A DNA stretch of 7,996 nucleotides from an uncultured Eubacteriales bacterium (GTDB lineage Bacteria > Bacillota > Clostridia > Oscillospirales > Acutalibacteraceae): contig CAKSDF010000092.1 in the NCBI GenBank assembly GCA_934444695.1, positions 1 through 7,996 on the forward strand. Direction: 5' to 3'. The notes below the pieces were generated by a model. That model was not told the DNA's origin and made no database searches. It was given only the letters and a program-made list of their open reading frames with translations. Of the stretch, positions 1 through 5,800 are shown in pieces (positions within the stretch are counted from its first letter, which is position 1; every line of letters starts with the position of its first letter). The translations under genes were made by a program, and so were the position numbers.

Positions 1-236
1 GAGAAAAATCCCCATATACTGCGTTAAAATGCTCGTTAATCCGACAGGATGAACTGCGCTTTTGCCTTGTATCTGAGAATTTTTCTTGCCGACAAAATTC
101 TTCGACCTGAAATGAGGGTAGTAATGAGGGATTTTCGGTGCGGAGGAGTTCATAAGGCTAACGCCTATGGACGACGACAAGCCGAAAAGCACCATTAATA
201 GGCCATTTCAGGCGTGTTTGTATGTGTGCGCTATGG
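1..236. other. Gene-free left edge with inverted repeats
   Basis: I see no credible coding sequence here on either strand; all frames downstream of the truncated flavodoxin gene hit stops quickly and show no family resemblance. The stretch does hold inverted repeats. AGAATTTT (76-83) pairs with AAAATTCT (94-101) around a 10-base loop. TTTTCGG (132-138) pairs with CCGAAAA (182-188). AGGC-TAAC-GCCT lies at 155-166 inside that second pair. No T-run follows a stem in a way that would make a clear terminator for the minus-strand genes. A dispersed intergenic repeat element is possible, but that is a guess from the structure. Confidence 0.35.
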
Positions 237-602
237 TTAAAACATAGCAATGTAGTTTTCCGGCATAACAATTTGAGCCGTGCCCATATATTGCAGATGT
301 TTTTGTTTTGCAAGACGGCGGTTATATTTGGCGGCGTTTCCGATCTCGCCGCCGCAGTCCATCACAAACCAAATACGCTTTGCCCCAGGCATATCGGTTT
401 TGCTCAGCCACCGGGAGACGATCTGCGGAATCCGCCACGCATAGGTCGGCGTGACCAGAATAATATCACGGTCCGCTTGTATCGGAGTATGGTCCTCTGC
501 CTTGATTTTGGCATTGAGGTCGATTGTTTCATCCTGCAGCTCTTGCCCAATACGCCTTGCAAGATAGCGGCTGTTTCCGGTTCCTGAAAAACAGAAAATC
601 AT
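237..602 (-). CDS. EFR1-type flavodoxin domain protein, 3'-truncated
   Basis: This 121-aa protein has a flavodoxin-like fold. It opens with the FMN phosphate-binding loop FSGTGNSR (residues 5-12), followed by VTPTYAWRIPQIV (about 50-62) and a segment ending MPENYIAMF. These blocks are typical of EFR1-family ferrodoxins, cytoplasmic electron carriers whose N-terminal flavodoxin domain is normally followed by a C-terminal pair of 4Fe-4S clusters in a protein of about 250 aa. Here translation stops right after IAMF and no ferredoxin part is found downstream in any frame. The gene is therefore either a flavodoxin-only remnant or a pseudogene. The start is well supported: GGAGG at 610-614 lies 7 bases before the ATG. 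It is the last gene of the minus-strand cluster, 107 bases after the cysteine-rich flavoprotein gene, which suggests a shared redox role. Family assignment is from memory of conserved blocks. Confidence 0.7.
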   Translation of the reverse strand: MIFCFSGTGNSRYLARRIGQELQDETIDLNAKIKAEDHTPIQADRDIILVTPTYAWRIPQIVSRWLSKTDMPGAKRIWFVMDCGGEIGNAAKYNRRLAKQKHLQYMGTAQIVMPENYIAMF

Positions 603-709
603 ATGCGTGCCTCCGTAAAATCATATTAATTGTTGTTTTGGCCATAGTTTTTGGTCGGCGGCATTATTAAAGCCCTTACACCGAATTTTAATGTTTCATA
701 ATCATCGTC

Positions 710-1300
710 TTAATTTGCCGATTTGTAAATTGATTTTCCGAACTCATATGCTTTTGCCGGATGATCGGTTTTGTCAATCTGCGGTTTGCCGTTAGTGTCT
801 CCGCAGCCGCCTGCTAGAAGCATACCCTTGTCGCGGAAACCGATATAATTCACAATTGCAAATTGATAGTAGGACACGGCTTGCTCGAAGGTCCAAAAGA
901 AATTGTCCGCGGCGGTCATCAGCAAGGCGGCGTCTTTGACCGGATATTTCTCATACCGGCCAAGCGGCGGATTTGGATCCTCCTCCGCAATGCAGTAGAA
1001 CCGCTCCACAAATGCTTTCAGCTTGGATGAAAGCGTCCAAAACAGCAGCGGCGATGCAAAAACTATACAGTCGGCCGATTTGATCTTTGGAATGAGCTCA
1101 TTGAAGCCGTCCCTTTGAACGCAAGGCTTTCCGTATCGGCATACATTGCAGCCAAGGCAGCCGTTCACCGTAACCTTATTTAAAGAAATAATTTCCACCG
1201 TATGACCGGCATCCGAGGCACCTTGCGCGAAGGCATCTACGAGCTGCCGTGTGTTTCCTTTTGGACGTCCTCCGCCCAATATCACCAGTATCTTCTTCAT
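710..1300 (-). CDS. Flavodoxin-family NAD(P)H-dependent oxidoreductase, iron-sulfur flavoprotein-like
   Basis: The 196-aa product begins MKKILVILGGGRPKGNT, an N-terminal beta strand and FMN phosphate-binding loop (residues 4-17) of the FMN-reductase/flavodoxin_2 fold. A compact cysteine cluster follows: C48, C51, C54 and C60, spaced CX2CX2CX5C. Next come SADCIVFASPLLFWTLSSKLKAFVERF, the usual FMN-contacting and dimer-forming segment, and a typical C-terminal half. The cysteine spacing fits the CX2CX2CX4-7C pattern of archaeal-type iron-sulfur flavoproteins. Many clostridial flavodoxin-family reductases carry similar cysteines without a proven cluster, so a 4Fe-4S cluster is inferred. It probably transfers electrons between NAD(P)H or ferredoxin and an unknown acceptor in the cytoplasm. 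An upstream in-frame extension to 1384 exists, but ATG 1300 is preferred because GGAGG lies 5 bases before it and the protein then starts at the fold's first strand. It follows the hydrolase gene by 34 bases. Confidence 0.85.
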   Translation of the reverse strand: MKKILVILGGGRPKGNTRQLVDAFAQGASDAGHTVEIISLNKVTVNGCLGCNVCRYGKPCVQRDGFNELIPKIKSADCIVFASPLLFWTLSSKLKAFVERFYCIAEEDPNPPLGRYEKYPVKDAALLMTAADNFFWTFEQAVSYYQFAIVNYIGFRDKGMLLAGGCGDTNGKPQIDKTDHPAKAYEFGKSIYKSAN

Positions 1301-1305
1301 TTTTT

Positions 1306-1310
1306 CCTCC
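1306..1310 (-). promoter_or_regulatory. Ribosome-binding site fixing the flavoprotein start
   Basis: GGAGG on the minus strand, 5 bases before the ATG at 1300. It selects this ATG over the in-frame ATG at 1384, which would lie inside the upstream hydrolase gene and add 28 unrelated residues. Confidence 0.8.
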
Positions 1311-1334
1311 GTTAGTTGTCTGAAGAAATTAATT

Positions 1335-2204
1335 TTATCTGACGTTTTTTTGCGGTGCAAAGTAATGCGCCTGCGCATAGGCAAAGCGCTGGTTGAATCG
1401 CAGGGCAGCCTGTCTGCTTAAAGGATCTTTCGGGCGCATCATATCAAATGCGTGCATATCCGAATTGTAAATATCTATTTCCGCCGAGATGCCGCAGGCC
1501 CGCAGGTTTTCGATATAGCGGACGGTTTCGGCATAGAACGGCTCGCCGTCAGCCACAAAGGTGTATGCAGGCGGCAGATCTGCAAAGTCGTTCAGACGGG
1601 CGGGAGCGGCGTATGGCGGCAGGCTCTTGCGATTCTGCCCCCGCAGATAACAGCGCCAGGCAAGGTGGTTTCTTCGTGTGTTCCATATACGTCCGTGGTT
1701 ATCCCGCGAGCTTTCGGTATCCCGGTCGTCAAGCATTGGATAGAGCGGCATTTGGAAAGCAATGTTCACCGCTCCCGTGTCCCTTGCCTTAATGCAAACC
1801 GCAGCGCACAGCCCGCCGCCGGCACTTTCACCGCCTACCATCAGCTGATCGTCCCGCATACCAAACTGGTCGGCGTGAGATTTCATATACAGCAGCGTTT
1901 TATAGCAGTCGCTTAGTGCCGCGGGATATGGCGAAAGGGAAGCCAGCCGATACCCCGGCGATACCACCACGGCGCCAAACCGCTTGACCAAGTCCACCGC
2001 CCGGGACATATGAACCATTTCCTTCATACCGACGATGTATCCGCCGCCGTGAATCCACAAAATCCCCGTTGCCTTAACCGCCTCGGTATTTTTAAACGGA
2101 GCCTTTTTTTGAGATAAAACCAGCGCAGGGACGCTCCGCCTGCCGGAGGGAATGGCAATTTTTCGAACGCAGATATCTTTGTCCGGTCGCATATTCAAAT
2201 TCAT
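1335..2204 (-). CDS. Alpha/beta-hydrolase, HSL-type esterase/acetylesterase
   Basis: This 289-aa protein shows the layout of hormone-sensitive-lipase-type (family IV) carboxylesterases. The oxyanion motif HGGG is at residues 52-55 and the nucleophile elbow GESAGG at 125-130 (Ser127). An acidic residue lies in the DGEPFYAET block (219-227), and the catalytic His251 lies in DMHAFD. Length is normal for the family. In the usual GxxDPLxDE block the catalytic acid is Asp; the aligned residue here is Glu221, which should still work but deserves notice. The likely reaction is hydrolysis of short-chain acyl esters in the cytoplasm; no signal peptide is seen. ATG 2204 is chosen because GGAGG (2211-2215) lies 6 bases before it; an in-frame ATG at 2258 has no such site. 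It is the first gene of the minus-strand cluster. Its substrate cannot be read from context. Confidence 0.85.
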   Translation of the reverse strand: MNLNMRPDKDICVRKIAIPSGRRSVPALVLSQKKAPFKNTEAVKATGILWIHGGGYIVGMKEMVHMSRAVDLVKRFGAVVVSPGYRLASLSPYPAALSDCYKTLLYMKSHADQFGMRDDQLMVGGESAGGGLCAAVCIKARDTGAVNIAFQMPLYPMLDDRDTESSRDNHGRIWNTRRNHLAWRCYLRGQNRKSLPPYAAPARLNDFADLPPAYTFVADGEPFYAETVRYIENLRACGISAEIDIYNSDMHAFDMMRPKDPLSRQAALRFNQRFAYAQAHYFAPQKNVR

Positions 2205-2210
2205 ATCATC

Positions 2211-2215
2211 CCTCC
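2211..2215 (-). promoter_or_regulatory. Ribosome-binding site fixing the hydrolase start
   Basis: GGAGG on the minus strand with a 6-base spacer to ATG 2204. It decides against the longer reading from 2258, whose extra 18 residues do not look like part of the hydrolase fold. Confidence 0.8.
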
Positions 2216-2468
2216 ATAACACAAAAAAATGCTTTCCATATACCATAAAAAACCGCACACGGTCGGAAAACGGCCGATACGGGAATGGAACGTTATTTAA
2301 AACAAAATTTTAAAACGGCTTTTAATTATCAAAAATATTTTACCTAAAGCTTTCCGGATTACAACACAGCCTGAATTTATGCAAAAAGCACCGGGCGAAG
2401 TATGCGTTACATGACGTACCGGCTGCAAGTGCTGCTGTGGAATCGAAGATCTGTTGCCCAATTTTTTG
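2216..2468. other. AT-rich intergenic stretch between hydrolase and CRISPR locus
   Basis: No gene is supported here. Short minus-strand readings cross it but lack ribosome-binding sites and recognisable motifs. The hydrolase cluster's promoter should lie in this stretch. AT-rich blocks at about 2292-2342 offer weak -10-like hexamers on the minus strand, but I could not pair one with a good -35 at 16-18 bases. A 6-bp stem (2260-2265 with 2271-2276) is visible but has no T-run, so I do not call it a terminator. Confidence 0.5.
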
Positions 2469-2497
2469 TTGACGAAAAAGGGCAAAATATGTATAAT
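2469..2497 (+). promoter_or_regulatory. Sigma-70-type promoter upstream of the tracrRNA/cas9 region (P1)
   Basis: TTGACG (2469-2474) and TATAAT (2492-2497) are separated by exactly 17 bases, with an AT-rich flank, which is close to a perfect housekeeping promoter. Transcription would begin near 2504 and run rightwards. No protein gene with a ribosome-binding site follows until cas9 at 2831, so it is either a distal cas9 promoter with a leader of about 330 nt or the promoter of an unannotated small RNA. The -10/-35 match is seen in sequence; its target is inferred. Confidence 0.65.
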
Positions 2498-2580
2498 TGT
2501 AATGTAAGAATATTACTGGACAGATTTTGAATACCCACAAAACAAGTCTAATGGTGGTGCATCTTTTCGGAAATCTTTTA

Positions 2581-2597
2581 CATAAATCCGATTTATG
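2581..2597. repeat. Perfect 8-1-8 palindrome, candidate operator
   Basis: CATAAATC (2581-2588) is the exact reverse complement of GATTTATG (2590-2597) around one central C. The 17-bp size and perfect symmetry fit a binding site for a dimeric repressor or activator. It sits just upstream of the extended -10 at 2610-2618, its centre at about -36 relative to the predicted start, where a bound dimer would overlap the -35 region. No regulator gene is visible in the window. Confidence 0.5.
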
Positions 2598-2609
2598 GGA
2601 CATTTCTGC

Positions 2610-2618
2610 TGATATAAT
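2610..2618 (+). promoter_or_regulatory. Extended -10 promoter candidate for cas9 (P2)
   Basis: TGATATAAT matches the extended -10 consensus TGnTATAAT exactly. There is no good -35, which extended -10 promoters do not strictly require. Predicted start is near 2625, giving a cas9 leader of about 205 nt that is antisense to the entire tracrRNA. Activity is inferred from motif match only. Confidence 0.5.
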
Positions 2619-2660
2619 ATAAAAAGCGGCCGAAAAGACGTTCTGTTGCTTAAAAGCGGA

Positions 2661-2691
2661 AAAACAAAAGCCCCGCATATAGCAGGGCTTT
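2661..2691 (-). terminator. Intrinsic terminator of tracrRNA
   Basis: On the minus strand a 10-bp stem (2691-2682 with 2676-2667, one U-G wobble) with a 5-base loop is followed directly by UUUUGUUUUU-like sequence (2669-2661). On the plus strand the same hairpin is followed by GCTCA rather than a T-run, so it should not stop rightward transcription efficiently. Confidence 0.9.
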
Positions 2692-2760
2692 GCTCACACA
2701 CTGTGAGTTCGTCAAAAGACGATGATTTCGCTTAAAGCTTATTTGAACTTGTAGTGTAAA

Positions 2761-2774
2761 TTCAGATATCTGAA
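2761..2774. repeat. 14-base perfect palindrome in the anti-repeat
   Basis: TTCAGATATCTGAA is its own reverse complement. It forms the 5' end of the predicted tracrRNA, i.e. the part that would pair with the distal half of the CRISPR repeat. The repeat is therefore predicted to contain a similar self-complementary block. Confidence 0.75.
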
Positions 2775-2781
2775 CAACTGC

Positions 2782-2810
2782 ATTATACACCTGTATTTTA
2801 CAAATGTCAA
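2782..2810 (-). promoter_or_regulatory. tracrRNA promoter
   Basis: On the minus strand TTGACA (2810-2805) and TATAAT (2787-2782) are both perfect consensus with a 17-base spacer, placing the start near 2775. Its -35 lies only about 10 bases from the cas9 ribosome-binding site, so the tracrRNA promoter occupies the space where a proximal cas9 promoter would normally sit. Confidence 0.9.
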
Positions 2811-2820
2811 TACTTTTTTT

Positions 2821-2825
2821 GGAGG
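2821..2825 (+). promoter_or_regulatory. Ribosome-binding site fixing the cas9 start
   Basis: GGAGG lies 5 bases before ATG 2831. The earlier in-frame ATG at 2804 lies inside the tracrRNA promoter, has no such site, and would add nine residues not seen at Cas9 N-termini. Confidence 0.9.
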
Positions 2826-2830
2826 TACAT

Positions 2831-5800
2831 ATGAAAAGCATTATAAATCAGCAGCCGGCATCCGATTATTATATAGGTCTTGATGTTGGAACTAATTCCA
2901 TCGGCTGGGCGGTAACCGATCCGCAGTACAATATTAAAAAATTCAAGGGCAATGCCATGTGGGGCGTGCGTCTTTTTGAGGAAGCGCAGCCGGCAGCGTC
3001 AAGGAGGCAATTCAGAATAATCCGTCGATTAAACAGCCGCCGGCACAGGCGTCTCGAATGGCTCGAGCTCCTTTTTGACGAGCAGATATCAAAAATTGAT
3101 CCTTGCTTTTTTGCCCGACTTCGGCAAAGCTCTCTTGAAAAGAGCGATCGCTCGATAAATTTTGATTATCCTTTGTTCAACGGGGAAGATTTTACCGATA
3201 AGGACTACTATAAAAAATATCCCACCGCCTATCATCTCAGAAAAGAGCTAATCGAATCCGATGCTCCCCACGATATCAGGCTTGTTTTTCTTGCCCTTCA
3301 TCACATTATAAAGAGCCGCGGGCATTTCCTTTTTGATATGGAGCTTTCGGACGAATACAAAACGGTCGACATTCTGCTCGACGAATTAAAGCTGCAGATG
3401 GATGAGGATTTCGGCACCGAGATTGACTTTGCGGATAAGGACGAATTTATTGCGGTTCTGACGAGGCAGAACGTCGGCATCACCGCAAAGAAAAGCGCCC
3501 TTAAAGGTCTTGTGACCGTAAACGGGGAGACCGACCGGCTGGATGCCCTTTCGGTTGTGGGGCTGCTTGCCGGCGCAACGGTTAAATTTTCCGATCTCTT
3601 TTGCGAAGATGAGCTTAAAAAGGCCGAAAAGAATTCCCTGAGCCTTGCAAAGGATTTCAGTGCCGATCTGAACGCCATCGAGGAAGCCGTCGGTTCCGAC
3701 CGTTTGGAATTTATACTTTTTGCAAAAGAGGTTTTCGACAGCGCCAAGCTTGCGCAGATGCTCGGACAGCACGAATACATCTGCGAGGCAAAGATAGAGC
3801 AATACGATATAAACAAAAGCGATCTCGGCAGATTAAAGGAGTATGTTAAGCAGCATAGGCCGGAAAAATACAAGGAGATTTTTTCCGAAAAGAAAGACAA
3901 GCTCAACAATTTTGCGGCATACGGCAAAAAGACCCTTTCAAGCGGAGATTATAGCTGCTCCCAGGAGGATTTTTGTAAATATATCCTTAAAACCCTGCCT
4001 GAAATGGAAGCGGATGAGGCCTTTGCAGACATTTATCAGAAGCTTAAAAACGGCGATTTTCTTCCCAAACTGAAAAGCTCGGACAACAGCGTCATTCCAT
4101 ATCAGCTGCACCTTAAAGAGCTTGTTAAACTCCTTGATAACGCGTCAAAGTATCTTGATTTTCTTGAACAGAAGGATGATGACGGCATAACGGTCAAGGA
4201 AAAAATCATATCGATTTTCAAATTTAAAATTCCCTATTATGTCGGTCCGCTCAACACGAAATCCAAAAATGCCTGGGTGGTCAGAACGAATGAAAAAATA
4301 TATCCCTGGAATTTTGAAAAGGTGGTCGACATAGAGAAAAGCTCGGAAAACTTCATCCTTAATCTTATCAGCAAATGCCAGTATACCGGTGATGATGTCC
4401 TTCCCAAGGAGTCGCTGCTTTACAGCGAGTATTGTGTGCTCAACGAAATTAACCCCATTGCGGTCAACGGACAGAAGATTCCCGTAAACATAAAAAATGA
4501 AATATATACCGAGCTGTTTTTAAAATCAAATTCAAAGGTCACCAAAAAGACGGTGAAAAACTTTTTGCTCAAAAAAGGATACATAAAGGCCGTAGACGAA
4601 ATATCCGGAATCGACGACACGGTAAAATCGCGGCTTAAATCCTATCACAATCTTTCAAAGATCTTTTCGGTCGAGGAAAATTATGATATGGCCGAGGATA
4701 TAATCCGTGCAATAACCATTTTCGGCGACGATAAAAAGCTGCTTAAAAACTGGCTTAAAGCAAATTATCCCGATCTTGAAAAGGCTCAGACCGATTCCAT
4801 ATGTCGGCTTAAATACAAGGACTGGGGACGGCTTTCAAAAACCCTGTTAACCGGCATATATACTCCCGATGAGAACGGCGTCGCCCAAAGCATAATGGAT
4901 ATGCTCCGCAGTACAAACAACAACCTGATGCAGCTTTTGAGCAGCGACTATATGTTTTCGCAAAATGCGGCATCATACCGCAGCGAAAAATACGGAACAG
5001 GGGAGTCGCTGGCCGAGATGATCGAGGAAATGTATGTTTCCCCGTCGGTAAAGCGCAGTCTGCTGCAAACGGTTAAGGTTGTGGAAGAAATAGTCGGAAC
5101 TCAAAACTCTGCCCCCAAAAAGATTATGATAGAGGTGGCAAGAGACAAAAACGACCAGAACGCCAAGGTGCGCACGGTTACGCGAAAAGGGAAGCTGATG
5201 GAGCTTTATAAAAGCTGCAAAAAGGATTACCCGGATCTGTATGCCGCTCTTGAAGCAACCGATGAAAGCGATCTGAGAAAGGATGCGCTGTATCTTTACT
5301 ATACCCAGTTCGGAAAATGTATGTATTCGGGCGAGCATATCGATCTTGAAAAGCTTAGTACCGATTATGACATCGACCATATATTCCCTCAGTCCCGCAT
5401 CAAGGACGACAGTATCGACAATCGCGTGCTCGTTTTGCGGAAATTCAACGAGCAAAAGAGCAATGTTTATCCTCTGAACGCCCAGCTGCAGAACAATATG
5501 CATTCCTTCTGGTATGTGCTCAAGGAAAAGGGATTGATAAGCTCCAAAAAGTATGAGCGGCTTGTCCGTCAAACTCCTCTTACCGACAGCGAGCTTTCGT
5601 CCTTTGTGCAGCGTCAGCTTGTGGAAACCCGCCAGTCCACAAAGGCTCTTGCCCAGGTGCTCGGCAGGATCTTTGACGGCAAAAAAACGAAAATCGTTTA
5701 TTCAAAAGCCGGAAACGTATCGGATTTCCGCCAGCAGTTCAAGATTATTAAATGCAGAGATGTAAACGATCTGCACCACGCAAAGGACGCTTATCTCAAC

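Larger units (their letters stand above)
2661..2775 (-). ncRNA. tracrRNA
   Basis: This RNA of about 115 nt is read leftwards, divergent from cas9, and was found by its full set of parts. The anti-repeat runs from about 2775 to 2741. Its lower stem UCAAAU (2746-2741) would pair with GUUUGA of the repeat. A four-base AAGU bulge (2750-2747) faces the usual GA of the repeat, and the upper stem begins at 2751. Next comes a nexus with stem GCU/AGC (2738-2736 with 2732-2730) followed by GAAAUCA, resembling the nexus of the S. thermophilus CRISPR1 tracrRNA. Two hairpins follow: TCGTC/GACGA (2709-2722) and a 5-6 bp stem (2693-2707). The last element is an intrinsic terminator. Repeat processing would need crRNA pairing and RNase III. 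The 5' end is set by the promoter at 2782-2810, so it is approximate by a few bases, as is the 3' end in the U-run. Confidence 0.9.

Noticed and set aside
1452..1916. 154-codon plus-strand open frame opposite the hydrolase
   Set aside because: Antisense to a hydrolase with clear catalytic motifs; no ribosome-binding site or recognisable domain.
2260..2276. Hairpin CGGTCG-GAAAA-CGGCCG as a terminator or attenuator
   Set aside because: Short stem with a wobble pair and no T-run on either side; no clear role.
2551..2622. 23-codon plus-strand open frame behind promoter P1
   Set aside because: No ribosome-binding site; it spans the palindrome and the extended -10, so coding is unlikely.
2667..2691. 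Plus-strand terminator upstream of cas9
   Set aside because: The hairpin exists on both strands, but only the minus strand has a U-run after it, so it is assigned to tracrRNA.
2804..2830. Upstream in-frame ATG for cas9
   Set aside because: It lies inside the tracrRNA -35/spacer region, has no ribosome-binding site and adds residues foreign to Cas9 N-termini; GGAGG points to ATG 2831.
2297..2841. Several short minus-strand open frames across the intergenic region
   Set aside because: No ribosome-binding sites, no motifs, and they run through the tracrRNA gene, its terminator and promoters.
3301..3927. 208-codon minus-strand open frame inside cas9
   Set aside because: Shadow of cas9 with low-complexity Ser/Phe-rich translation and no start signal; the cas9 frame explains the sequence. 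The same holds for other minus-strand frames within cas9 and cas1.
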